This document shows, piece by piece, positions 1-36,078 of a stretch of DNA of 64,000 bases. This DNA comes from Theodoxus fluviatilis (lineage: Eukaryota; Mollusca; Gastropoda; Cycloneritida; Neritidae). The notes under the pieces are model-generated. The model had not been told where the DNA came from, made no database searches, and was given only the letters and a program-made list of their open reading frames with translations. A program made the translations under genes and the position numbers. How positions within the stretch are numbered: position 1 is the first letter of the stretch; the number at the start of each line of letters is the position of its first letter. The stretch spans positions 1 through 64,000 of the forward strand of contig JAWQFJ010001802.1 in NCBI GenBank assembly GCA_034096865.1, in the 5' to 3' direction.

Positions 1-2953
1 CAAAGTTATATTTACATCTGAAAAATGGGCTTAACATGCAATTGATAATTAGCCGAGACGACTTGAAATCAAAACTGTGTTGACATGCAAATAATCTTAC
101 AGATACGCAGGCCGCGTTGCCATTAACGCCTGGTAAAATGCTCCGTGGAATGTTCTAACATGCAGATTCCTTCACGAACTATACTGAGTTTTAAAGGCAT
201 TTGTTTCAGATTTTTTCCACTTTCTTTTCAGCGAAAGTCCGATGTAAAACACATAGACAGCAGGGCCGGATCAAAGTTTTTTGAGGGGGGGTGCTTAAAA
301 TTGTTTTAGGGTCTTCTCATCGAAGTGGCGAAGCCACGAGTGCGTGCCTGCGAAGCAGGCACGCCCCTCTAGGGGGGTCCGGGGGCATGCCCCCCCGGAA
401 AATTTTGAGAAAAATGGTGCAAATCTGTGCAATCTGGCAGTGCGGTCATTTCCAAGAGTTTTTGTTTGGTCACAGATTCTTCCTGTCTCTGCCCGGGTTT
501 GATTTGTCTGTGCGAGTAGCAAAAGGAAGGCATCTTAATTATAGCAGCACCCCCCCCCCCCCCCCCTCCCTCCCCAGCTACCTTGGCTGCCAAGTAGAGT
601 GTGCTTATACCAAGTGGAGAGTAGTACAGCATCTGGGCCCAGCATCTTTTAGCCCCCCCCCCCCCCCCCCCCCCCCCCCTCCTTCCCAAGCTTTTTACTA
701 ACTATACTGTCTCTGCTACCAAGCAAAGTGTGCCGATATCCGATGAGGTGGGAAGTAGATCAACATATTTGAGCAACCACCCCCCCCCCCTCCCGCCTCC
801 CCCCAACTCCCGGCTGCCACGGAGGTTTTTTTTTTTTTTTTTTTTTTTTGGGGGGGGGGTGCTCGAGCACCCCCAGCACCCCCCCTAGATCCGGCCCTGG
901 ACAGGGCCCCGAGGTATGGTTTTTTACAAGAACCTTTTCAGGAACAAGTGCTGTTCGTCCGTTTAGGGCGTATGAGTATGAAGGTGCTTCCTGTTGTCAG
1001 ATCCGGTGGCTCTTCTTATAATTATATTAGCCATTTAAAAGGAGCTCTGATCCGTTCCATCCCGGCTGGGTTTGTTCATAGGGCAACTGCAGCATGTGGC
1101 TGAGTCCAACTCTCAGTGAGTCTTGCGTAACTGTCAGATCGCTGTTCGGGGCAGCCACTCACTGGGATAAAGAAGTGGGTCCCCAAATACCCGAGCTCCG
1201 TCTGGTGTGAAACACCTTGTCGCTTTGATGGTTTGTTGTGCACACACAGACAACGATACAATACCGCGTGGAAAAGCATGAGCACACAAACATGTGCAAG
1301 AGCGTGTGAACATACAAGCGAATATGCATGAATACAAAAATAATTTTGCAAGTATTTTTAGTGCTGCTCTGGTGCTCAAAGGTTAGTTGCCTTGTTTTCC
1401 GAGAGGTTAACCCTGAAAGCTTTGGACTGGATGATTTACACACGTCTCAACCGTGACAGACAGGCTGACTGTCCAGGCTTATGAATTGCTCGATCTCTCC
1501 ACTCGTTTCTTGGTGACAGACAAAGGCCGCTTCATGGACAGAACGACGTGGATCACGATCTGATTGATGTTCATGGGAATTAAGTTCTGGCAAATATGTT
1601 GTACCAGGAACAATGTACGACCCAGGCCTTGATGCCTGATGGATCATAGCTCTTTGTCCAGAACACATCAGAGCAAAAAACCCTAGCATCCAATCTACTA
1701 AGCCATGAATGTGCCATGATGAGTGACGGTGCATTTATCATTGTTGTAAGCTACGCTGTTACGACGGTTGGACATGCGATCAATAACTCGACCACCCTCA
1801 GCACTTTTGACCACGTGTTCAGAGAATGTTTTGCCCTCTTGCGGACATGAGGATGATACAGTGGGGTAATGGTGATTAAATGGTTTAGTATCCATTTCTT
1901 TAGTGTGGGATGGAGTGTTTGGTTAGCTTATCTGTAAAGTGCCATTGTTACGATTTCATCGGTCTGACAAGCAAGGAGATGAGTACACATTAAATGCATA
2001 TACGTAAATGACTCATAAAACGGTAGGATGTCATAGCTTTTCTATTGGGACTATCTCCATTGATAGGTGTTCATGCCTCACACGTTTACCCCCTGGTCCT
2101 CGGGCTACTCTCATAAAAATTCTATCATAATCTCAACTGTCTGAGGAGCATGCAACCAGGTTGCGGATGAACACGCGTAAGTCAACGTGCACAATTTTCC
2201 CTCCTCCACCCCGACACGTACCCGGTTCTGCTCCCGAGTGGGGAGATACAATGTCAGTGAAGCATTATGTTCAATGTTGCAAATCTGGGATCTACACAGC
2301 TTCAAACGCTGCAACCGCCGGCATCAGGCCACAGCTGGCCAAGTGCACTCTGTGAACCCGAGTCAGTAGTGACTCTGGCGCAGTTCGCAATGAATGCGTA
2401 ATAGACTTGACCCTTCGCATTACAGCATTGCGCCCAAAATAGTTCGTTCTGATACTATTTTTCTCTGCAAGTTTTACAGAAATCATTCAGATGATAAAAC
2501 TTGTTTCCGTTTCAACACAAACATTTTATTTTATCGAATAAACGCTTGTTTATTGCCTCAACAAGAGTAAGTTAAGAGTTTTGTGCGAAATAGTCTTAGA
2601 ACTACTTTAAAGGCGTATGTCAGGGAGCAGATCAGCTATCCCACAAGCCTCTCGTGGGACCTCCCTTTGCATATATCTGAAGAAAACCTTCCATCACGTG
2701 ATGTCAACTGGGTTAGAGACACTTTCGCCGGTAGGCGAAATCTCTAGTGAACTAGAAAGGGCCAAGTGCGCTGACCACCCGACCTGACATTTCCACCTCT
2801 GGGTTTGCACCCACAGGTACCTGGAGCTGTACATGCGCGGGCTTGTGTTTCCACACGCGTGTGGGAATAGCGTTTCCTAGGAGGAATCGAAGCGAACACC
2901 TCTTTTCAAAATATTACCTGCTTTTGGTACAGTATTAATGCAATGTCCATGTG
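1..2953. other. Upstream DNA without a recognised gene
   Basis: Apart from the MITE at 261-899 I recognise no exon, RNA gene or repeat here. Kinase N-lobe motifs expected from the missing GAK 5' exons were looked for in plus-strand translations and not found. The segment near 2600-2900 has several short palindromes (for example CACACGCGTGTG at about 2853) and could be an old repeat insertion. Confidence 0.5.
261..899. mobile_element. hAT-like MITE with 5-bp target duplication
   Basis: Terminal inverted repeats CAGGGCCGGATC (261) and its complement GATCCGGCCCTG (ending 899) are flanked by direct repeats GACAG (256-260 and 900-904). The interior has the hairpin GCCTGCGAAGCAGGC, the palindromic GGGGGCATGCCCCC block, and long C runs near 549-566 and 653-679. 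No coding potential is credible. Confidence 0.75.
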
Positions 2954-5900
2954 ATGCCACATACAGAGCATCGCTTGTCACATACAGGTGCTGCTTGCCA
3001 CATACAGGGCGCTGCTTGCCACATGCAGGGAACTCCTTGCCACATACAGAGCACTGCTTGCCACATACAGGGAACTCCTTGCCACATACAGAGCACTGCT
3101 TGCCACATACGGGACACTGCTTGCCACATACGGGACACTGCTTGCCACAAACAGGGCGCTGCTTGCCACATACAGGGCACTCCTTGTCACATACAGAGCA
3201 CCGCTTGCCACATACAGGGCGCTGCTTGCCACATACAGGGCACTCCTTGTCACATACAGAGCACCGCTTGCCACATACAGAGCACTGCTTGCCACATACA
3301 GGGAACTCCTTGCCACATACAGGGCACTCCTTGCCACATACAGAGCACTGCTTGCCACATACGGGACACTGCTTGCCACATACAGGACACTGCTTGCCAC
3401 AAACAGGGCGCTGCTTGCCACATACAGGGCACTCCTTGTCACATACAGGGCACTCCTTGCCACATACAGGGCACTCCTTGCCACATACAGAGCACTGCTT
3501 GCCACATACGGGACACTGCTTGCCACATACGGGACACTGCTTGCCACAAACAGGGCGCTGCTTGCCACATACAGGGCACTCCTTGTCACATACAGATCAC
3601 CGCTTGCCACATACAGGGCACTCCTTGCCACATGCAGGACACTCCTTGCAACATACAGGGCACTGCTTGCCACATACAGCGCACTGCTTTCCACATACAG
3701 CGCACTACTTGCCACATACAGAGCACTGCTTGCCACATACAGCGCACTGCTTGCCACATACAGCGCACTGCTTGCCACATACAGCGCACTGCTTGTCACA
3801 TACAGGGCGCTGCTTGCCACATACAGGGCACTCCTTGCCACATACAGAGCACTGCTTGCCACATACAGGGCACCGCTTGCCACATACAGGGCACTCCTTG
3901 CCACATACAGGGCACTGCTTGCCACATACAGGGCACTCCTTGCCACATACATAGCACTCCTTGCCACATACAGGGCGCTGCTTGCCACATACAAGGCACT
4001 ACTAGCCACATACAAAGCACTGCTTGCCACACACAAGGCACTACTTGCCACATACAGTGTGCTGCTTACCACATAAAGGGTGCTGCCTTCCACATACAGG
4101 GCACTGCTTGCCACATACAGAGCGCTGCTTGCCACATACAGAGTGCTGCTTGCCACATACAGGGTGCTGCTTGCCACCTACAGAGCACTGCTTGCCACAT
4201 ACAGGGCGCCGCTTGCCACATACAGGGCACTACTTGCCACATACAGGGCGCTGCTTGCCACATACAGGGCGCTGCTTGCCACATACAGGGCACTACTAAC
4301 CACATACAGGGCACTGCTTGCCACATACAGAGCACTGCTTGCCACATACAGGGCACTGCTTGCCACATACAGGACACTACTTGTCACAAACAGGGCGCTG
4401 CTTGCCAGATACAGGGCACTACGTGCCACATACAGGGTGCTTACCACATACAGGGCACTACATGCCACATACAGGGTGCTGCTTGCCACATACAGGGCGC
4501 TGCTTGCCACATAAGGGTGCTGCTTGCCACATACACGGCGCTGCTTCCCACATACAGGGCACTACTTGTCACATACAGAACACTACTTGCAACATACAGA
4601 GCACTGTTTGCCACATACAATGAGCTACTTGCCACATACAATGCGCTGCTTGCCACATACAGGGCGCTGCTTGCCACATACAGAGCACTGCTTGCCACAC
4701 ACAGAACACTGCTTGCCATAAACAGGGCACTACTTCCACATACAGAACACTACTTGTCACATACAGGGCGCTGCTTACCACATACAGAACACTACTTGCC
4801 ACATACAATTCGCTGCTTGCCACATACAGAGCACTGCTTGCGACATACAGGGCAATACTTGCCACACACATAGCACTACTTGCCACATACAGGGTGCTGC
4901 TTGCCACAAACAGGGCACTACTTGCCACATACAGAGCACTGCTGGCGACATACAGAGCACTACTTGCCACATACACGGCACTGCTTGTCACATACAGGGT
5001 GCTGCTTGCCACAAACAGGGCACTACTTGCGACATACAGAGCACTACTTGCCACATACAGAGCACTGCTTGCCACAAACAGTGCACTACCTGCCACAAAC
5101 AGGGCACTACTTGCCACATACAGGGCGCTGCTTGCCACAAACAGTGCACTACTTGCCACAAACAGGGCACTACTTGCCACATACAGAGCACTACTTGCCA
5201 CATACAGGGCACTACTTGCCACATACAGAGCACTACTTGCCACATACAGGGCACTGCTTGCCACATACAGGGCACTACTTGCCACATACAGGGCACTACT
5301 TGCCACATACAGGGCACTACTTGCCACATACAGGACACTACTTGCCACATACAGGGCACTGCTTGCCACATACAGGGCACTACTTGCCACAAACAGGGCA
5401 CTACTTGCCACATACAGAGCACTACTTGCCACAAACAGAGCACTACTTGCCACATACAGGACACTACTTGTCATATACAGGGCATTGCTTGCCACATACA
5501 GGGCACTACTTGCCACATACAGGGCACTACTTGTCATATACAGGGCATTGCTTGCCACATACAGGGCACTACTTGCCACATACAGGACACTACTTGCCAC
5601 ATACAGAGCACTACTTGCCACATACAGGGCACTACTTGCCACAAACAGAGCACTACTTGCCACATACAGGACACTACTTGTCATATACAGGGCATTGCTT
5701 GCCACATACAGGGCACTACTTGCCACATACAGGACACTGCTTGCCACATACAGGGCATTGCTTGCCACATACAGGGCACTACTTGCCACATACAGGACAC
5801 TGCTTGCCACACACAGAGCACTGCTTGCCACATACAGAGTGCTGCTTGCCACACACAGGGCACTACTCGCCTCATACAGGGCGCTACTTGCCACATATAG

Positions 5901-6066
5901 GGCGCTGCTTCCCACATACAGGGCATTGCTTGCCACATACAGGGCACTACTTGCCACATACAGGACACTGCTTGCCACACACAGAGCACTGCTTGCCACA
6001 CACAGGGCACTGCTTGCCACATACAGGGCACTGCTTGCCACATACAGGGCTTGCCACACACAGGGC
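2954..6066. repeat. 3.1 kb minisatellite, 21-bp unit (about 148 copies)
   Basis: The tandem unit is GCTTGCCACATACAGGGCAC plus T or T-A variants (21 bp). Variants include AGAGCAC, GGACACT, GGGCGCT and AAACAGG forms. In the left half most units have CTGCTTGCC or CTCCTTGCC, in the right half CTACTTGCC, so blocks have been amplified regionally. Because 21 is divisible by 3 and the unit lacks stops in several frames, it produces very long artefactual ORFs on both strands. Confidence 0.95.
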
Positions 6067-6897
6067 ACATCTCTTGTGGGGACCAGAGGTGAATGCCCCT
6101 GCAACCAGTTTTTAACTCTTATCTTAACTCTCTTACCACCGGTACCTTCAGCAAAAAACCTAACTCTAAATCCCCATGTAAATTTTAACGGTTACCTTAA
6201 ATAAAATAAAATAAAAAAACCCGGTTTTTTCACAAAAGTTTTAATACCTTCCTTTTGATAACTTATTTCTCTTATATAAGAAATGCTCCTCTTTCCTTTG
6301 AGGATCAACTAATGGGCACCAAAAAATACAGAGTAGCTAAGAATCTCTGAAAGATGCAGTCCCTCAACCCTTAGATCCCACCCCAAAACCATTAGTATGA
6401 CATCTTATCTAGACTACAGCCACAATCTAAAGCCCATGCAAGTAAAGAGTTAACTCCCCCTTGACCACACGCACTGCCTTATGATAGAAAACACAGTACC
6501 TCACAAGGGAAGATCTTAGAGGACAAAATCAAAACAAAATAGAGACAAATTTAATAAAAACATTTTGATTGTGAAGAAGAGTTTGATTTCTTTGGCAGTG
6601 GTGACTTTCCACACTCGGTCCTCACAACTCTCTTCTGCTTGCTGTTGAACAGCATAAATACAAGTTCGTCTGCTCAGCAACATGTTGGAAAAATAAATCA
6701 TCTAGAAATAACATTGTTGGAAAGAGAAAGAGTAGAATTTATCTTTGTCATCTTCGCTTTTTATTTTGTAAGAGACACATAGAACAGTACTTTAGATTCT
6801 TACAGCTAATTGAATCATGTTATCTTTTGAGAGGAAGAGAAAATGGCTTTGTAAATAGTGAAAAGATTCATTGTGGATTTTGCCATAACTTTTCCAG
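6067..6897. other. AT-rich DNA between minisatellite and first visible GAK exon
   Basis: No repeat or coding exon is recognised. A plausible acceptor tract (cataacttttccag) precedes the exon at 6898. This stretch and the minisatellite are probably GAK intron if the missing 5' exons lie left of the window. Confidence 0.5.
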
Positions 6898-28917
<22,020 letters not shown>

Positions 28918-31900
28918 CGGAGGACCCGACTCTAGCGGCTGCCTCTCCTCCTCCTGCTGCTGCAGCCTCATTGTTGTCTGTCTCAAAGACGCAGCAGCCT
29001 TGGAAGCGACACGGTTGTGTGATGTGAACTCTTTGACAGTGCAATGCTCCAGATTTGGCGACCTCTGTAGATGGATGCTGTTGTCTTTTAGGGGGAAACC
29101 CTCAAGCGAGATTATGACCCTGATTGTAAGAAGTAGATACTTTGTAGACACAGAGGGCGTGGACATTGCGTCGATCTAGGAATCTGTTTAGCCCCTATGA
29201 CGGTCTGTATTGTTTTAGAGGAATCATATAGCATTTGAACTAGCAGTGGTAGTCAAGACATGCAGAAATATTCACAATAGTTAGGTTCAATGAAGTAGCT
29301 TTTTACTATCAATTGTCCACTTACAGTACTGAGTGTTTTGAACTTGTTTTGGACTTAGAAACATCACTGAAGAGGCTTGGGTTTTCCACCAAGTATTACC
29401 AGTAATGTCACAAAATGAAAAGTTTCAATGCATTCCAAGAGATAACGTGCCACAGTATTAATTGAAAAAGCGTTTATGTCATCATGATGGACACATTAAA
29501 AAAACTAAATGTTCTTCTCTCAGCAATCATATCTTTGAAATTGGCCACAATCAGTGACCACATTTTCCATCCACAAGATATACATATCAATATTAATGAA
29601 GAATGCACATTTCTAAGGAAAACGAAATGTCTCGGCATTTTGTTCTCAGCTGCTGAAGTCACAAAGCTGTGAAATCCCACTGCAAATATTCTCCCAACTC
29701 GACTACCCCGACTGGGGACTGGTTGCCTGATGGCACCCTGCACAGATTGGTGGGCGCATTGCCAACCAAGCAAATACAACTCTTCTTGAATCGGTGCGCA
29801 TCACCTAACGATAATTTCCACTTAGCAGAAATGCCAGGGATTGAAGAGTTTTAGGGTGAAGTTCAACAAGAAGTGTTGTGTCATGTTTCTTCAACAGATC
29901 AAAAACTGCTAGCTTATTTTCTTACTACTGCCTGTACAAGTGAACACAGCCTGATGGCAGTATCTGCAGCTGTTGCTTTGTGTTTGAATTCCTTCCTCTG
30001 ACCCAGGTTTGAGAAACTGGCTCTGATATGACAATGCCCTCTGTTCCTGGCATTGGTGGCCAATGCTACGTCACTGTTTTATTTGCCTTCATTCTCCTAC
30101 TGTTCTCACTCTCGTGGGTGGTCTCTGCACGCACCATCCCATGGCCACTGACGTCATGGATAGCCAGTCATTTGTGCAGTCCTCCTCAGAGGCCGCGTGC
30201 TGATAAAATGCATTTTGTTTTGCTGATCTGTTGTATGCAACTGTAAACAAAACTTGATGTCACTTGTCATACAGGGGATGTTTCATGGGGTAATGAGTGG
30301 GCCAAATTTTTATTAGGTCTTGTGATGCTTTTTAGCCATCTACATAACAGGAATGCTAATGATGAGCTGCATCATTCATCAGATTTGAACAGTCCATTGC
30401 AGTGATGGACAGCTGCTATGTTGCCTGTGAAGACATTTCTCTGAGATGAAGTTCAAAGTTCATCTATGTGGAGATTTGATCATTGTGATTGTAAGATTTT
30501 CTTAGGTGGGATTAATTTGTAAGAACATTAACTTCATGCTGATCATGGAAGCTGAAACACATTTAATACTGCCATGCTCCTTTGACTTCATGGAATCGCC
30601 GTCATTGCTAATGGTAGGGAAGTTAGTAGATTATCAGTAAATGATAGGTGTCCAAGTTACAACTTTTGAGTGAGAAATATATCAGGCTGTTGAACGTTTA
30701 GTAGATCGTTAGTCTCTTTGGCATGTCTTGGTCTAGGTTCACTAGTTCACTGTGTAGCACATGAATCAGGAGACTAGATGATGATCAAATGGCTAGAGAA
30801 CTTGATACTTTTGGTAGCCAACTATTGTCACAAGAGTACTTGCGTCATGACACACGCTGCATTTGTATCTCTTATTTAGTCATCAGTATAGTGCATTTGC
30901 ACTAGTTCTGATGTCTTTCTGCTGATCCATTTCTCATTTCTGTCCTGCATATGATCAGCTTTCCCTTCTCCTACCCTCATTGAGTGTCGTATGTTTTACT
31001 TCAGCATCTAGTCTCTCTGCTTCTGTGTTCAGTGCCGAGCCTGCCACAAGTTGGGGAAGAGCAGAGCACACTCATTGTATGAAGTCCAGTGCACCAGGGT
31101 CTGAGCCTCTGAAGTGATTTGAAAGCCAGATGGACGAGACATATCACACGAGCAGACGTTGCTCATGTTTGGATGACTGGCCAGTGGTTTCGTCCGGCTT
31201 TGTTCACCAACTGTGATAGTCAGTGCATGCAATTTCTGCTCATTTGGTTGTGGGAGCCAAGTTTTTGTGCTGTTTGTTGTACAGATCTACTTAGGGGTAA
31301 ATGATTTCTCCCAACAGCATCTGAATGACTTGTTTTTGATTTATGTTGTTGATGCTTTCATGGCATCATGATTAATTTGTTGATCAAAACAATGTGCAGA
31401 CATTCCAGTGATGGTGTTGTTCCAATCCAGGTGATGTCATTTTTGTTGGGAACACTGAATGGGAGTTCTGTTGTTGGTGTACATAATGCATGGAGCCCAG
31501 ATTAATGTGTATGATAGTTGTGCGACCCCGTCACACCAAATGAAAACAGGGGAGAGCACTGCCAGATGTCCATAGAGTAGCTACTGCACTGGAATAGTAG
31601 CCCCTTGTCCTTGTGAAACCACTGAGTGTAGAGGTATACTAATAAATGATGCAGTACTTCATGTCTTATTTAATGTTGTGGATTGGCAGCAACTTTTCAA
31701 CAAAGATTCTCCAAACAACTGCTTCTACTCGCCAACATTCTTCCAAACTGCTTCTAGTTCTGCCCACCAAAATTCTTCCAAACTAATACTTTTTGACTGT
31801 TCGTCAGGATGCGCCAGGAGCTGCAGTTGATGTTGGCCTTCAATTTTCAAAAGCCTTAGAATGTTCTGTTTTGACATGTCACGGATTGCCAACCATCAAG

Positions 31901-31944
31901 GAGGCAAAGGAAAAGGAATGGCCTGACTCATACTGCCATTCATT
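28918..31944. other. GAK 3' flank / probable 3' UTR
   Basis: No ORF with a recognisable product is present. This presumably includes the GAK 3' UTR. The first AATAAA I notice on the plus strand is at about 31641, so the poly(A) site is uncertain. No repeat was recognised until the minisatellite at 31945. Confidence 0.5.
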
Positions 31945-34305
31945 CACTACCACTCTTGCTCTATCCACATGTTCATTCACTACCACTCTTGCTCTATCCA
32001 CTAGACACATGTTCATTCACTACCACTCTTGCTCTATCCACTAGGCACAAGTTCATTCACTACCACTCTTGCTCTATCCACTTAGGCACATGTTCATTCA
32101 CTACCACTCTTGCTCTGTCCACTTAGGCACATGTTCATTCACTACCACTCTTGCTCTATCCACTAGGCACATGTTCATTCACTACCACTCTTGCTCTATC
32201 CACTAGGCATTTGTTCGTTCACTACCACTCTTGCTCTATCCACTTACACATATGTTCATTCACTACCACTCTTGCTCTATCCACTAGGCACAAGTTCATT
32301 CACAACCACTCTTGCTCTATCCACTAGGCACATGTTCATTCACTACCACTCTTGCTCTATCCACTTACACACATGTTCATTCACTACCACTCTTGCTCTA
32401 TCCACTTACGCATATGTTCATTCACTACCACTCTTGCTCTATCCACTAGGCACATGTTCGTTCACTCCCACTCTTGCTCTATCCACTTAGGCACAAGTTC
32501 ATTCACTACCACTCTTGCTCTATCCACTTAGGCATTTGTTCATTCACTACCACTCTTGCTCTATCCACTTAGGCACATGTTCATTTACTACCACTCTTGC
32601 TCTATCCACTTACGCATATGTTCATTCACTACCACTCTTGTTCTATCCACTTACTGACTTAGGCACAAGTTCATTCACTACCACTCTTGTTCTATCCACT
32701 TGAGCACTTGTTCATTCACTACCACTCTTGCTCTATCCATTTACACACATGTTCATTCACTACCACTCTTGCTCTATCCACTTGAGCACTTGTTCATTCA
32801 CTACCACTCTTGCTCTATCCACTTACACACATGTTCATTCACTACCACTCTTGCTCTATCCACTTACGCACATGTTCATTCACTACCACTCATGCTCTAT
32901 CCGCTTACGCATTTGTTCGTTCACTACCACTCTTGTTCTATCCACTTACGCACATATTCATTCACTACCACTCTTGCTCTATCAACAACTTAGGCACATG
33001 TTCGTTCACTCCCACTCTTGCTCTATCCACTTAGGCACATGTTCATTCACTACCACTCTTGCTCTGTCCACTTAGGCACATGTTCATTCACTACCACTCT
33101 TGCTCTACCCACTAGGCACTTGTTCGTTCACTACCACTCTTGCTCTACCCACTAGGCACATGTTCGTTCACTACCACTCTTGCTCTATCCACTTACACAC
33201 ATGTTCATTCACTACCACTCTTGCTCTATCCACTTAGGCACAAGTTCATTAACTACCACTCTTGCTCTATCCACTTAGGCACAAGTTCATTCACTACCAC
33301 TCTTGCTCTATCCACTTAGGCAAAAGTTCATTTACTACCACTCTTGCTCTATCCACTTAGGCACATGTTCATTCACTACCACTCTTGCTCTATCCACTAG
33401 GCACATGTTCATTCACTGCCACTCTTGCTCTATCCACTTACGCATATGTTCATTCACTACCACTCTTGCTCTATCCACTTAGGCACATGTTCATTCACTA
33501 CCACTCTTGCTCTATCCACTTAGGCACAAGTTCATTCACTATCACTCCTGCTCTATCCACTTAGGCACAAGTTCATTCACTACCACTCTTGCTCTATCCA
33601 CTTAGGCACAAGTTCATTCACTACCACTCTTGCTCTATCCACTAGGCACATGTTCATTCACTACCACTCTTGCTCTGTCCACTTAGGCACAAGTTCATTC
33701 ACTACCACTCTTGCTCTGTCCACTTACGCACATGTTCATTCACTACCACTCTTGCTCTGTCCACTTACGCACATGTTCATTCACTACCACTCTTGCTCTA
33801 TCCACTAGACACATGTTCATTCACTACCACTCTTGCTCTATCCACTAGGCACATGTTCATTCACAACCACTCTTGCTCTATACACTAGGCACATGTTCAT
33901 TCACGACCACTCTTGCTCTATCCACTAGGCACATGTTCATTCACTACCACTCTTGCTCTATCCACATGTTCATTCACTACCACTCTTGCTCTATCCACTA
34001 GACACATGTTCATTCACTACCACTCTTGCTCTATCCACTAGGCACTTGTTCATTCACTATCACTCTTGCTCTATCCACTAGGCACATGTTCATTTACTAC
34101 CACTCTTGCTCTATCCACTTAGGCACATGTTCATTCACTATCACTCTTGCTCTATCCACTAGGCACTTGTTCATTCACTATCACTCTTGCTCTATCCACT
34201 AGGCACATGTTCATTTACTACCACTCTTGCTCTATCCACTTAGGCACATGTTCATTCACTATCACTCCTGCTCTATCCACTTAGGCACAAGTTCATTATT
34301 CTCAG
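31945..34305. repeat. 2.4 kb minisatellite, 40/41-bp unit (about 57 copies)
   Basis: The unit is CTATCCACTTAGGCACATGT followed by TCATTCACTACCACTCTTGCT. Alternative junctions CCACTAGGC, CCACTTACGC and CCACTTACAC define sub-families that alternate along the array. It lies between the convergent 3' ends of GAK and HAUS3. Phase slips every 40/41 bp give repeated short ORFs of no significance. Confidence 0.95.
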
Positions 34306-34670
34306 AGCAATATTTGACACAATAATCTTGGAAGAGAGGACTTTATCCTTTGTTGTTCAACAGAGAGCAAGCTGTTAGGAAAGTAAACATGGAGTGGGTC
34401 ATGCAACAAGTGGACACCACACAGCTCCTATGCATGGCCGTAACAGCCCTTGCAAGTGCAACTTGTAGTCCTCAACAAGAATGAGTTGCACATTTAATTA
34501 CTGGAATAAAGAAACATTGTCGGAAGCCATTCCTTTAATAAGTCCAATGTCATTTAGTCACCACTTCCAATTCAACACATGACAACAATGCTCGGCATAA
34601 GTCAATAAATATGGTTTCCAAAATTCCACATGCATTTCACCACACCCAAAAGAATTGTAAATCACATGCA

Positions 34671-34713
<43 letters not shown>

Positions 34714-35408
34714 AACTACTTTCTTCCCCATGACCAAGTAGTGGACATGTCCATGATTGCACTGAAGTCAAGGTAAGCAGTTTTACACAACTTATCAGTC
34801 AAGTCGGAGTCTCAAACCACTTTCCCCCCACTGCACCGCTTTTCAAGTAGGGTAGCAATGCATCCCCTAGCTTGCAGTCAAGACCCCTTTCTCTCGAGCA
34901 AAGCAAGCAATTGACAAGTAATATTTTGGTCCCTGCCTTTGAGAACAGCACATTGTACAAAGTCAATTTTCTCCCATTTGAATCTTTTTTCATTATTCAA
35001 CTTTAACTTTAAGATTCCATGAAAGCCTTCTCAAGATTCTGAAACATGTATATAGTAATCTTTGATGTTAATGTCTCGTTTCATTTTCATGGCAAGGAAG
35101 TTCATATTGCTTTCAGTACACTATTCACAAATAAAAGTCATGTAAATGAGAGATGCTATCATATTCTTTTTGTTATAATTATGTTATTAGACAAACATGC
35201 ATGTCCACAAACATTTTCTATTCTCACATAGACTCCCTCCCCCCCTCCCTCCCCCCCATCTGAGCCAACCCAAATAGCACTTCCATCCCTCATACGTATG
35301 TTCACTGACCAATTACACAAGAGGTAAAAAAATAAGCACTGCAAACTCTTGGCCACAAGACAATCTGGCAACATAGCACCAGCAGCCACCTCAAGACCTT
35401 GACCCTCA
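34306..35408. other. HAUS3 3' flank
   Basis: Unique AT-rich DNA with a short CA microsatellite (34675-34710). It presumably holds the HAUS3 3' UTR on the minus strand. No unambiguous AATAAA was seen close to the stop at 35409. Confidence 0.5.
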
Positions 35409-36007
35409 TCACTTGACTTTTCCTGCCTCAATCTGTGCCGCCAGGCTGTCCATCTCCCTCCGCAGCTGGTCAGGGTTGGTGAAGAAATACTTGTAGAGGT
35501 TCCTCTCCCTCATCAGCAGCGGATCTCCCTGCAGCAGCTGAAGGACGAGCAACAGTCAATGCCACAGGCAACGAAAGAGGGGGAGGGAGGGAGAGAGAGA
35601 GAGAGAGGGAGAGAGAGAGAAGGCCATTAAGCACAAAAATCACTCGAACAGTTTAGAGTAAACGCAAAGCAAGTGATGGTGTCCCTAGTTATTCGCCTCT
35701 TATGAATCCCGTATGTAGACACGATGGGTCAATTATTATCCCTAACCCACAGGAGGAGGGGGGGGGGAGAGGGGGGGGGGGAGAAAGAGGAGGGGAGGGG
35801 GAGAAAGAGGAGGGGGGGGGGAAAGAGGGGGGAGAGAGAAGAGGGAGGGAGAGGGGGGAGAGGAAGAAGAGAGAGAGGGGGGAGAGGGGAGAGGAAGAAG
35901 AGAGAGAGGGGGAGGGGGGAGAGAAGGGAGGGAGAGAAAGGGGGGGGGGAGAGGAGGAAGAGGGAGGAGAGAGGGAGGGGGGGGGAGGGAGAGAGAGAGG
36001 GGGGGGA

Positions 36008-36078
<71 letters not shown>

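Noticed and set aside
2600..2860. tRNA-derived SINE on the minus strand (A-box-like GGTGGTCAGCGCACTTGG)
   Set aside because: No convincing B box at the right distance and no second copy seen in the window.
2951..6204. Long ORFs of 300-640 codons with Cys-His heptads (ACHIQGT) or LPHTGHC repeats
   Set aside because: They are a by-product of a 21-bp minisatellite whose unit has no stops in several frames on both strands; no unique flanking coding sequence or splice context supports a gene.
31945..34305. CRISPR-like array (regular 41-bp repeats)
   Set aside because: Repeats are directly adjacent with no unique spacers, in a eukaryotic locus; this is an ordinary minisatellite.
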